Position numbers and translations under genes: made by a program | The notes under the pieces: generated by a model | The model's database searches: none | What the model was told of the DNA's origin: nothing | Seen by the model: the letters and a program-made list of their open reading frames with translations, nothing else | Shown: positions 36,801 through 49,600 of the stretch, piece after piece | Layout of the letters: the number at the start of each line of letters is the position of its first letter | Position numbering within the stretch: the first letter of the stretch is position 1 | Source: Nilaparvata lugens | Lineage: Eukaryota > Arthropoda > Insecta > Hemiptera > Delphacidae | Direction of reading: 5' to 3' | Assembly (NCBI RefSeq): GCF_014356525.2 | Contig: NC_052504.1 | Span: 64,844,761-64,908,760, forward strand | DNA length: 64,000 nucleotides

Positions 36801-39800
36801 GAGGTTCCTGCATTCATAGTGAAAGGTTGCAGAGATGTGTTGGTTGACCCATTGAAATATATATTCGATTTATCTTTGGCGAAAGGTTTATTTCCTACAA
36901 GGATGAAGATTTCCAAGGTAATACCCATTTTCAAGTCTGGCAGGAAGGATCTAATTGATAACTATCGTCCGATCTCCCTGCTTTCAGTCTTTGCAAAGGT
37001 TTTTGAGCTTGTTTTGTATGGTGAGATTTTGTATTACTCCCGTCCTCTGATATCGGACTGTCAACATGGGTTTCTCCCTGGAAAGTCTGTGGTCACCAAT
37101 TTAACTGAGTTCACTATGGATGTTTCGAGGGCAATGGATTCTGGAGGTGAGGTTGATGTCATTTACACAGACTATACAAAAGCATTTGATCGTGTTGATC
37201 AGGGAGCACTGTTGAGGAGACTTGATGATTTGGGTTTTTGTGTGCAACTTGTGAATCTTTTCAGAAGTTACTTATTCCATCGTACCAATTACGTTATGGT
37301 CAGGTGTTCTAGATCAACTCCCTTTTTCAGCACTTCAGGAGTTCCACAGGGGAGTGTACTCGGTCCTCTTTTATTCCTTCTATTGATCAATGAACTGCCT
37401 CTCCAGTTAAAGAAAGCAAAATGTTTGATCTTTGCTGATGATGTAAAGCTCTACATGGAGATTATTAACTCCAATGATTGTAATTTGTTGCAGCAAGATC
37501 TTGACAGATTGGCTAGATGGTCTTCTATCAATGGACTTGACTTGAATGTTAGGAAGTGTAAGTGTATCTCATTCTCTAGAAAAAATTTGAAGATGAACTT
37601 TTCTTATGAAGTACATGGTATGAATCTGGAAAGAGTCGATACATGTAAGGATTTGGGTGTAATCTTTGATAGCTGTCTCAGGTTCTCAGTGCACATAGAC
37701 TATAACATATCTAGAGCCAATAAAATGCTAGGTTTTGTTATGAGGAATACAGCTAACTTCAATAACCTTGATGCAATATGTACTGTTTATGTGTCATTGG
37801 TCCGGAGTGTGTTGGAATATTGCTCTGTGATTTGGAACCCTTATACTGATTTGTGTACTCATGGTCTTGAGGTTGTTCAGAATAAGTTTTTAAGGTTTCT
37901 CTATTACAAGCGCTTCGGCCAATCCTGTCCTTTGGGTTTTCCTACAGACCGTTTGAGAGGTACCTTTCACTTTGTATCATTGAGATTACGACGGGAGAGA
38001 GACTCATTGATTTTCGTGCATGGTCTGTTAAGGGGTCGATTTTCTTCTCCTTCGCTGCTCTCATCGATCAGGTTCCATGTTCCTGCGTTCAATTCCAGAG
38101 ATCATCCCACCTTTGATTTTATCAGATGTAGAACGGTCAGTGGTTACAATGCTCCCCTGTTTAGGTCTCTTCGATTATACAATAGGCTTAATAATGCATT
38201 AGATTTTTTTGATTCAGACAGTGTGTTCAGGCGGGACTTGAATAAGATTTATATTTGTTGAGTTTTGTCTTTTTTTTTCTTTCCTATGTATTACATAATA
38301 TATTAGTGTTTTTATTTATAAGTTTCATATTTGCAAAGTTTCCATGATTCTCTTTTCTTTGTTTCTTTTTTCTTTTCTTCTTGAATTCTTCAGTATTAGT
38401 TACATACTTAGTTCTTCTTCTTTTATCTGCTATACTATAAGTTTCATATTTGCAAGGTTTTCTATTATATTTTTTTTGTATTTTGTTTTTTTCTAAAACT
38501 CAATAGTATATTAGTTAAGTTATTCTATTTTCATTTTAATGTATTGTATTTTCAAATTGTATGCGCAATGTGTGTTATGAGGGCAATAATGGGATTCAGT
38601 TCCTGGTGCCCTCAAATATGTAAATTTTCAAATAAATAAATAAATTATGAATGATTTTCTAACGTGACATTAAATGATTAAATGATAAATGATGATCATT
38701 TACATTTTGATTCTCCACTCAAATATCATTCTGTCAACCCTTCAAACTTTAATATCTGTCCTTGTAGTGTCATCCAGCAGCCTGACCAAGTAAATTATTG
38801 TTACTGGAGGACAAGTTAATGTAGAAAATATATTTTCGCTGTCTAGAGCTCTTCCATTGAGATAATTGTCTTGTTTCAAGGTAATGACCCAATTCTATTA
38901 GACAAGAAATAGTGGGAAACTGGGTAATATGGAGGATAATTAGAATAGAGACGAATATACCTACTACATGCTTCTTGGAAAGGATCAGATTGTCCAGACC
39001 GAGAAGCACATTCTTACAAAAATCATTCCTTTTCCTTGAGGATAAATTTTACAATGGTTTACCAGATTCAGTTAAGCACTGTGGCTCCTTCTCTAGTTTC
39101 AAGAGAAGTGTTAAAGAGTATCACATGCAAATCTCTGAGGAGGAAATAGAGAGGATGTATGTAGTAATAGTTTGAAAATACTTGAATTATATTAGTTCAT
39201 ATTTCTAGTAATAAATGTAATACGTGGTAGGTCCAGAAAGTAAGTTCCGTTTGGTAATAAAATTAAATTGTGTACAGATACAGAAAAGTTATCTACTGCA
39301 CAAAATTCTACAATTCTTAAACTACTTTCCCACATAACTACCGAAATTTTGCAGACATTTGTCATAGCATGGCACAAGTTTTTGTATGCCTTCTTCATGG
39401 AAATTTGCCGCCTGTGTCTTCAACCAGTTGGGAACAGTTTCTTCCAGCTTGTCGAAATTTCATTTTTCCGGTAACAATTTCATGCATATGTGATCGTGAA
39501 ATTCTATAGCGAGAGCACTAATTGTAAACCTTCGGTTTTCATGGATCTTGTCATCAATCGCGTGAACCAGTTCTTCTGTAACCAAAGATGGACGCCCACT
39601 TCGTTCTTCAACAAGCACATCACTACGTCCGTCATTGAACTGAGGGACCCATCTTCTCACCATTGAATCACTCATTGCACTTTGTCCATAAACATCGCAA
39701 ATTTGCCGATAAATTTCACTTGGGTTCGATTCCTTGCATTCAGAAAACGAATCACAGACCTGATTTCACAAGCGGCGGGATTTTCAATCAACACTGATAT

Positions 39801-42800
39801 TGTAAACAAGCACAACTAAACGTACGTGGCTGACAGCGATCTCCAAATGGCGCACGTTTCTACTCCTTGATACAGAGCGTCCACCGCACTTGTGCGGAAC
39901 TGCGATCGCAGCGCTGTAGCGGATATAAATTGAAACGGAACTTTCTTTCTGGACGTGCTATCGTATAATAGTTTTAAAGCATTACTCAAACTTTGCTGTA
40001 AAACATGTATGTTTATTTCTGGTTTTTATTTTTTCAATTCTTATGGGCGATTCAAGATGGCAGTGTCCGGTCAACAGCAAAGTTTTTGTGATCAGGGCCG
40101 CCCCGAGGTTAATAAACAAAAAAATCCAAGTGGAAAAGATTGAGCATGAAAATCTCTACAATTAATGTCCAGTAACATGTTCACCTAAAATTGAAAATAA
40201 GCTTGAAATTCGAGAAAATGTGATTATTAAATTGCAAACTGTTGGTTCTATTAAATCATTCACTACGAAGTAGCAGACCTCGTGTGTCTCCAGCGTTATT
40301 GTCCTATCACCAGCTGTCTCATGTATTTGAATAGTAGACTTGGGATGCGCGAGAACACTAGCGTAAGGTGATAAATTTTCATAACGGCAAGGGAAGTTGT
40401 GTGAGTGTGCCTCACCAGATTTTCAATATAATATTATTTGGATACATGAGAAAAGTCCAGAACCAATTTCTTCATTCAAAATTTTCTTGTGCTAGATACA
40501 GAGTGGCCCAAAAACCTCGTATTTTCAGTTCATTTTCCAGTTTTCAGCTATTTCTGCCAAATCCAGTAATCGGATGTAAAAATTTGCTCCAGCCTTTGTT
40601 TTAGATTATAAAATTCTGAATAAAATGAGATCATTCGCAACTATCTATATCCATCTCCAATAAGTACTTTCAATGTCAACTACGTTCAATGCATCAACTA
40701 CTATACTCCAGAGGGTACTTAGAGAATCATTATCTCTATTCTTACTAATAATTATTACATCTCTTACCAATATTATTTCCATAATTAATAATTTTGAAAA
40801 TTCTGAATTTCAAATAAATTGGATGATTAACATACGTTATAGATATGGATGTAATCTATAGGTGAAGATAATAATCTCTTCTATATTAGGTATACATAAT
40901 GATATCTTCTACTGTTGCCACAGCTCGAACAATAGAAGGTAATGTGTGAAGAATTATTGATAGAACAGAGGGGTGGGTAGTCTGTTCATATGCTTATATA
41001 GGGGCTGTGTTTCATTTAACGTTATCTTAGAAATTCATCACTAAAATATTACAGTTCTCAATTTACTACTTTTATCGTTATTGCAACTCCCAATAGTTAA
41101 TTAAAATATACTTCTAATACTATATAATATTTTTCACACTTATGAATCCTAACTCATCTAAACTAATCTAACACTTTCTCCATCGTCTCCTCTACTTCTT
41201 ATTTTTCTTTCTCATTTCTCTTCTTGATCTTATATTTATAATGATTACTTGAATATTGTTGTTTGCGATGATGATTATTATTCTTTTCTATTCTTTTTCT
41301 TCTTCTTCTTCGTCTTCTTCTTATTCTCTTTCTTTTTCTTTTCTTCTTCTCTCCTTGATTAATTCAAAATCACAATACGATGTTCTATTTCTTATTCTAT
41401 AGTTCAGTTTCATAAGTTCTTCTCAATTTGTGCACATTCCTTCTTTCTCTTCTTTTCTTCCCTATTATTATCATTATTTTCCCTGTGATTTTTCCACTAG
41501 CTATCCAGCATGTTCAAATGTTTATTTCTCTTTCTATATCTATTTATCTTTCTACCTTTTCTCTTTCTATCTGATTACCTTCTACTAATATCCATATATT
41601 ATATTATAATATCCATATAATATTCGATTCTTTCCCACATTAAATCATACTATTCCTCTTCAATTTTATGCGAATATTATTCATTATCAGTTGTATTATG
41701 TATCTTTTCTCTATTGATAACTTTCTTCAAAGATTTTTCGTTTTTCTGCTGGCTTTTTCTTCTCTTTTTCAGTTTTTACTGGATCCCATTTCGCTCTATC
41801 TCCACCATGAACACGATCTTCCACTACTGGATTCCATCTCTCTCTATCTCCACTTGGACTCGATTTTCCACCACTGGATTCCATGATTCCATCTCTTTCT
41901 GTCACCACTTGGACTCGATCTTCCACTACTGGATTCCTTCTCGCTCTACCTCCACTTGGACCCGATTCTTCCACTACTGGATACCTACTCGCTCTATCTC
42001 CACTTGGACCAGATCTCCCACTACCAGTTCTTCCTCAATCTTCATCTTATTCACCATTAGGATTATTCATCATCGGAACTCCACACATCTACATCTTATT
42101 GTGTTTAGTGCATTTTTTGAACTAGTGCTTTAAATAGTGAAGGGAGCCGAACTGTCACGGCATACTGAATGCACTCAAATCAAGAGACTTTTTCATTTAG
42201 GTTAAGTTTTATCAGTTTCATCCCCATTTTCCTCGTTATGTGTCGTTCTGAGGTCGGTTCACGATTGGTCTGCTGCTTCCATGATGCCTCTCACTGACAC
42301 GTCAGCTCGCTCGCCCTCAAGTAGGTATGATTATTTCAATAATAGTAATAATGACGCAGGTATGTTTCTAGCAAATAAGCTCCACTCTTTCAAAAAACTT
42401 TTCAAGGCTGCTCACCTTAACGTACAATCCCTCAGTTGCCACATTGATGAACTCAGAGCAATCTTCCGTTTTCAGGACTTCAATATAATCGGAATTTCCG
42501 AATCATTTTTGAAGCCTAGTATTTCATCAAATTTTGTTGCATTGCCTGGATATAATCTTTTCCGGAATGATAGATTAAATAAAGCTTGTGGGGGTGTAGC
42601 AATTTATGTGAAAGATGGTATCAAAACAAAAGTTTTAATCACATCTAAACAAGAGTATTGTTCCAGACCAGAGTTTATGCTACTTGAATTATCCTTATCT
42701 AGTACTGATAAATTACTCGTTGGTATCTGTTATCGCCCACCAAAAATAGGTCATTTCACAGATTTCGAAAATGCCTTGCTTTCTCTTATGCCTTGTTATA

Positions 42801-45344
42801 ACCGTATACTAGTTATGGGGGATATGAACACCGACTTGAACATGACAAATCGTAACTTTGACTACTTTCAACTGACTACAATTTTCCAATGCCTGAACAT
42901 GACTATTTTACCTCTTGATCTAACTCATCATACTAATGAATCAGACACACATTCATTCACACAATCATTGACCTTCTCATTGTTAGTGATCCCAATGAGG
43001 TTGTTCAAGCAGGCCAAATCTCAGTCCCAGCTATTTCTAGACATGATTTGATCTACTGTGTACTTTCCCATAAGATACCCAAGCCAGAACAGAAAATTAT
43101 CACTTATAGAGACTTCAAAAACTTTGATGAAGCCGCCTTCCTGACTGATGTGGCTCAGACTCCATGGCATCAAATTGAAGCATTACCCTCAGTTGATGAC
43201 ATGGTCAAGACTTTCGAGAATTGGACTTTGACTTTGTATGACAAACATGCACCTTATGTGACAAGGAGGATTGATAGAAAACGACGAGTACCGTGGATAA
43301 CTGAAGACATACTTAAGATGATGGGACGTAGATACAAAGCACATAGAAAATTTAAAAAGACATTTGACTTGGACAGTTTGATAGAGTATAGGAGCCTTAG
43401 AAATAGGGTTAAACAGGAATTACGGAACTCAAAGATTAGGTACTTGAATTCGTTTATGTCAAACAATAGACAAGACTCTAAATCACTTTGGCAGGGAATA
43501 AAAGAATTCGGGCTTGGCAAACAGAAATCGAATCCACAAATTGACTTACCATTGAATAATATAAATGACCATTTCGTTTCACACTCTAACCAACGCGACG
43601 AAGTTGTCATTGCTAATCATATCGATGATCTTGAAGAGCAGGTTACAAACTTAGATTTACCAATCACTGATCAATTCATTTCCATCCAATCTCAGAAGAA
43701 GACACTTTCAGAGCAATTCAACGTATTCATAGTAATGCTACGGGTGTAGACAAAATTCCTATTAAATTTATCAAGAAGATGTTATTTGCTGTTTTACCAA
43801 CCATTACATACATTTTCAACAAGTCACTTGAAGAAGGCATTTTCCCTGAAAACTGGAAGCTTGCTCTGGTTCGCCCTCTAAATAAAGTTCCATCACCCAA
43901 TAAAGTTGAGGATTTTAGACCAATCAGTATTTTACCTGCATTGTCCAAAGTGCTAGAAAGACTCATCCATGCTCAAGTTGTAAAATTTCTAGACAACAAT
44001 AGTAAGCTTCATAACTTTCAATCAGGCTTTAGAAAATTCCATTCAACTGAGACAGCTCTGCTTCGTGTCACTGATGATATAAGGTTAGCTATGGACCAAA
44101 GAAAATGCAACATCCTCACCCTATTTGATTTTTCTAAAGCATTCGATACCGTTGATCATACAGTCCTGAATAAGTTGGCTATTCTTGGTTTCAGTCACAA
44201 CTCGTTAGTTTGGTTTAAATCCTATCTATTAGGTAGGAAACAATGTGTATCTGTCGGTGACAAAAAGTCAACTTGGAAAAACGTTATGCATGGAGTACCA
44301 CAAGGTTCAATTTTAGGCCCTGTCCTCTTCACTTTGTATGCTAATGACCTTTCTTCCATTATCAAATTCTCCAGTTTCCATACTTATGCAGACGACCTTC
44401 AAATCTATTTAAGCTGTCCCATAACAAAAATTAATGAAACAGTTGGAATAATGAATCAGGATATCAATTCGATAGTGGAATGGACAAAGAAAAATGGCCT
44501 TAAGCTTAATCCCATCAAAACACAACCCATTATAATTGGATATTCTCGTCTTATAAACAATATTGACCTTGAATCGATTCACAAAATTAGTGTAGACGGT
44601 AATGATATTCCTTACTGTAGCTCAGTTAAAAATTTAGGCATTATTATGAATAATACTCTTGACTGGTCAGAACAAGTGAACAAAACTTGTAAAAAGGTAT
44701 TCTCAGCCATGCATGCATTGAAGAAAATGCACGATATCCTCCCTAGAAACATTAAATTATTATTGATTCAATCTCTCATCTCCCCACATTTAATGTATTG
44801 TAATTCTGTTCTTAACGATATGCAAGTCACTCTGAATGATAAACTACAGCGTTGCCAAAATTATTGTCTACGTTTCGTCTACTCTCTCCAACGCCATGAT
44901 CATATCACCCCAGCCCACATTGCTAGTTCAACATTAAAGCTTCCCGATCAGAGGCTTTTTCGAATAGTCAAGCTTGTTAGAGATATCTTGAAATACGGTA
45001 ATCCGATCTATTTTAAAGATGATTTCAAATTTGTCTCTGAAGGTAGGAGGATAGATGCTTCACATACTAGAACCGGAGAAAGTACTTTGAGGATACCCAA
45101 TCATCGAACTACTATTTTCACAAAATCCTCCTTAGTCAGTGCCTGTCGTGCATGGAATACACTTCCTGTTTCTATCAGGTCTATCGAGAGCCGAGCGAGC
45201 TTCATACTGACTTTAAAAAAACATATTTTGGAACAAATGACTGAAACTGTCCGGCCCTAGAACGATCACATGACAACCATCCCTCACCCATTCCACCAAT
45301 ATAAACCTTTAAACCATGTTATAGAACGAATTGTATATATATAT

Positions 45345-45379
<35 letters not shown>

Positions 45380-46602
45380 TATATAAACTCATGTTATTTC
45401 AATTATCCACTGCATACTGCTGCATATTACTGAAAGTTGATAACCCTGATCTACTTTCAGCCTACTTCATCTTATTAATCAATTATTTGATCTTATCTAC
45501 CTATATAATTATTTTACTTTATCAATTTTCTTTATTTTCCCTTTAATATTCATATTGATTAAAACTTTTACAATATTTCCATTAATAAATAAATCCTTAG
45601 TTTAAATAACGAAATTAACGTTTTGGTAGAGAGTTAGTGGGGAGGATATTTCTAATATTCTTTCCGAAGAATGGACATTGATATGTCCAAAGCTCCGCCA
45701 ATTTATGTAGATGCATAACAATATGATTATTATCTATAGTTATTATATTACAAATTGCTTTTTCATATCATATACAGTTCAATAATTATTTTCTTAGTCT
45801 ATATTATGTAAATTCATCTATAATTTTGCTGTATTGTAAGCTATTGTATATAAGTGTATAAGCTAGTATATATTGTAATCTACATAAATAAAGTACTCAA
45901 TCAATCAATCAATAAGTACTGAGTTATGATTTTTCAAAAATGAGTAAAATTTAAAGACAAAATTAATTCTGATGAGTTTTAATTTTTTATCAACAATATC
46001 TTCCGATTTTTACCAATTAGCTAAATGTATAATTCAAAGTCCCTCTGAGCGTATTTTTGTGCTCTAAAATCTAAGATCAGGATACAGGTTGATTTTTTCT
46101 TTGAATTTCACTCATTTTTTAAAAATCATAACTCAGTACTTATTGGAGATAGATAGTTGCGAATGATCTCATTTTATAATCTAAAACAATGGCTGGAGCA
46201 AATTTTTCCGTCAGATCACTGGATTTGGCAGAAAAAGCTGAAAACTGGAAAATGAGCTGAAAATACGAGGTTCTGGACTATTTGTTCCGGTCTTCTCTCA
46301 TGTATCCAAAAAATATATTTAAAAAACATAACTACAATATAAATTGCAAGCACACCTCCTTTTTTATGTCTATATTAACTGGACTAAGAAGTTCCTGTGA
46401 CAACTATAGAGAAATCAGCTTGCTAAACACTGCTTACAAAATCTATAGCATGATTATCAAGGAGAGGATGCAGCCCATAATGGAAGTTCTCCTCCTGGAA
46501 GAGCAATGTAGCTTTACTTTTAAATACTACCTCACCACGCTATACTTGGGGGGGGCGCATATAAAAATCTCGCCCCGGGCGCCTATTAACCTCGGGGCGG
46601 CC

Positions 46603-46663
<61 letters not shown>

Positions 46664-49600
46664 TACAGACCAGTACCCAAAAACCACTTTTTCGGACTCA
46701 GGGGACCTTGAAATGTATAGAAATTTAGAAATTGGGGTACCTTAATTTTTTTCGGAAAGCAATACTTTCCTTACCTATGGTAATAGGGCAAGGAAAGTAA
46801 AAAATCAGAACTACAATATAAATTGCAAGCACCAATGTATATAGTGACTGGACTATATCTCCCTTCTTGAAAAGAGATTTGACTGTAGCCACTTTCCAAA
46901 CTTCCGGGATCCTCAATTATTGTCTCCAGCCATATCAAATGGAGGAAGCCAAGTTTGAAGAAGAGTTCCCTATGCTTGAACAGCTCCATATTTAAACCAT
47001 CCGGTCCAGCTTGTCTTATTTTATACTCTTTTTACACCTAGTATTCTGCAGGCTAAAACCTATTTAATTTTAAATTTCCGTTGATATTCATTCCTAAATT
47101 GAAAAATTTTGAATTTATTTTAAATTGAAAAATTTTCAATTTAGAAATACCAATGGAAATTTAAAAATAAATAGGTTTTAGCCGAGGTTTTAGCAGAATA
47201 CAAGGTTAGAAAAGAGTATAAAATAAGAAGTTTTATCACCCAGCATTGGACAATGAAGCGACCAATGACGACTTGCAGGTTGCAGGGGCAGTGGGCTCGC
47301 ACAGGCTCACTCAATGACTGGAAAAATATACACCTATGCTATGCGTAGAGTGACTGTATTTACAAAAGCTTTTATTGTTTATGCCACAATTAACACCACA
47401 CATATAAGTAATGAGTTATACATAGAAATGGATTGATAAGAAAATGGTTCAAGACCTTTGACGTGAAGGTGAAATAAAGGTACTTGAACCGAAAATGTCG
47501 GGGCGCTAATCATCATACGACCGCGGCGCCCGGGGCGACCGCCCCGGTCGCCCCACCCTTTGGGCGGCCCTGTTTGTGATGTATGCGAAAATAGTGTGAA
47601 GGAATCCGATAATGCGGTTTTGTGTGAGGGGATTTATGTGAAAAATGGTTTCATATAGGATGTGTTGAAATGCCTATCACAGAATATCGCATGATAGAAG
47701 GACTTAGTAAAGGTTTCGTATGGTACTGTCCTACTTGCAAGGTTAGGGTTCCCAACATTCTTATCAGCCACATTGGTTCGAAGACTCCAATCAATCCAAA
47801 TGGAAATAGTAAACGTTTTTCAAGCAAAAACATTGAAAATTGTGACTTAGGAATTATACTTGACGAGCTTGAAAAATTGAGTGAGAATTTTTTGGCCTTG
47901 AGTGGTAGGTTAGAAATAGTCGAAAAGAAAAAAGTTGTATGTGAACATGTAACGTGCAGACAAGCAACGATCAAACCGAAAAAAAACCAACGAATCTTTC
48001 TCGCTTTTTTCTGAAGTTACCTGTGGAAGAGTAAAACCTAGTACAAATAAAAACATATCTCGTCATCACATGATAAAACCATCTTACTCTAACCAAACTG
48101 TAAGTAATGTAAATACTTAAAGTAAAGGCATGCTTAATCAATCCAACACAAGTGCTTCGTCACAAAATGTACTTACTGACGAAGATGTAAATGCTGGTTG
48201 TAAACATGTTAAAATTAAAAGTAAAAATAAGACTTCAGCTAAAGACTTGAATAGACCTAGTGCTGGAAAGGTGAGTGAACTGTATAACGAAACGTCTTAT
48301 GGTTATCCCGCAAAAACTGATAAACAGAGAAAATTTTCTAACGCAAATGTTAGCTTTAATCATCATAAAGACAGTGGAAACAAAATAATAATTGCACTTC
48401 AAAATCAAAAAATAACAAAGTAAAGTCGGCTGAAACCAGGGAATGGCTTTTTGTATCAAAATTAGCTCCGGATGTTTTAATTGATGATTTCCAAACCTTT
48501 GTTAATCAGTTCAGCTCTAAACCTGTATATTGTGAAGAGGTAAGGGCCAGTTCTCAGCATTACAAATCTTTCAAACTGGGAGTTGCAATTAAAGCCAAAG
48601 AAAATTTTTTTCAGCCTGCTTGTTGGCCTAATGGAATTATTGTGGCCAATTTTAGATTTGAGAACAGAAACTCTAACAGGAAGCCTTTTCGGCATACAAA
48701 GCCTCATCACTCAGTAAAGTAGTTTTTGCTAATGGAGTAAATAATTCAGTTTCCAATTATAGCCTACGATTTTGTTCTATAAATGTTCAATGTCTTAGGA
48801 CAAAATTAAATTTATTGACACTTTTCCTTGGAAATAAGAAACCAAATGTTTTATGTGTATGTGAACACTGGCTTGAACAAGACGAAACTGACTTTTACAA
48901 TAACATTGTGTTGGAAGATATGACAATGAATCTAGCAAATGTATATTGTCGCACTGCCCATAAAAATGGTGGTGTGGCCATTTTCTGTGATAATAAACTG
49001 AGTGTTGAAAAAATTGATCTTAGTGTTTTTTGTGTTGAGCTTGTTTTCGAAGTTGTAGGCATTGTTATCAGCAACTGCTCACTGGTGGTTATTTGTGTGT
49101 TGTACTGTTCAAATCAGGCCTATAATTTTGAGCAATGTATTGTCCAACTTGAGCTGTGTCTGGAGTTTGTCACTGAACGGGCTGATAGAGTCTACATGGG
49201 TGGAGATTTCAATGTTCATCTTGACAGTGGAAATTCAAAGGCTCAAAGGTTGCTTAATGTTTTGAAGATGCATAATTTGTTCTGGACTGTCCTTGAGCCA
49301 ACAAGAGGACAAAACTGCCTAGATGCTGTAGCAGCCAATGACTGCTCAAGTTACTATAAAGGTTCGAACCCACTAGAACGTACCAGACACGGACCGTGTC
49401 AGACCATGCCAGGCACGTAAAATAACAACTATGCCCACTACAACGGATCAACAGCGTTCTATGCCAGTACATTACGCGTATGGTACGCGTATGATACGCG
49501 TATGATACGCGTATGATGCCCGGTCAGAAGTTGTTGGGAACGCGTCAGTTAGCAAGAGAATGTAGCGGTGAACTGGTTACCAACGCGGTGCATGCGCGGT

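Larger units (their letters stand above)
40669..45909 (+). mobile_element. LINE-2 (local name): full-length CR1-like insertion with 11-bp target-site duplication
   Basis: CAATAAGTACT at 40658-40668 and again at 45910-45920 flank the element, and the foldback X arm rejoins across it. The 3' end is AATAAAGTACTCAATCAATC, a short tandem tail of CR1-like type. The 5' 1.6 kb is a pyrimidine-rich non-coding leader with a minisatellite. No ORF1 was found. One ORF2 follows with only two clear frame breaks. It is the best-preserved complete LINE of the window. Confidence 0.88.
40433..46325. mobile_element. foldback element X, split by LINE-2
   Basis: The left arm (40433-40668) and right arm (about 46,100-46,325) are inverted copies: TTGGATACATGAGA, CCTCGTATTTTCAG, TTTAGATTATAAAATGAGAT and CCAATAAGTACT appear in both. 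The bases after the LINE-2 insertion (45,921-45,960) continue the left arm into the loop. Without the LINE it is about 650 bp and non-coding. Confidence 0.8.
40093..47572. mobile_element. hAT-like non-autonomous element W (with nested contents)
   Basis: The termini are CAGGGCCGCCC at 40093 and its reverse complement ending at 47572. TTTGTGAT directly precedes (40085-40092) and follows (47573-47580), an 8-bp duplication typical of hAT. The split codon series TGT GAT | GTA TGC of LINE-4 ORF1 rejoins across it. A second inward-facing terminus (CAGGGCCGCCCCGAGGTTAA, minus strand, ending at 46605) shows an additional relative or an internal rearrangement. The right end has a strong GC hairpin (GGGGCGACCGCCCCGGTCGC). 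No hAT transposase was recognised inside. Confidence 0.85.
40057..48719 (+). pseudogene. LINE-4 ORF1 (PHD zinc finger), split by the hAT-like insertion
   Basis: MAVSGQQQSFCD is encoded at 40057-40092. The next codons, VCENSVKESDNAVLCE, lie at 47581 onward, so the insertion splits the first CxxC of a PHD finger. After a one-base shift, WFHIGCVEMPITEYRMIE and GFVWYCPTCKV complete the Cys/His set. A Ser/Asn/Lys-rich linker follows (48130-48423). Another shift leads to REWLFVSKLAPDVLIDDFQT and SFKLGVAIKAKENFFQPACW ending near 48,719, the conserved C-terminal ORF1 domain of this LINE type. ORF1 protein normally coats the element RNA. Confidence 0.82.

Noticed and set aside
41714..42133. 139-codon frame rich in Ser/Trp/Thr
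   Set aside because: Minisatellite read-through in the LINE-2 leader, with frames open on both strands.
46282..46728. 148-codon plus-strand frame as one gene
   Set aside because: It fuses foldback sequence, an RT scrap, a transposon terminus and a CA microsatellite. Only the RT piece is meaningful.
49468..49518. Spaced short repeats as a CRISPR-like array
   Set aside because: The units are directly adjacent, about 11 bp, with no spacers, inside a eukaryotic MITE.
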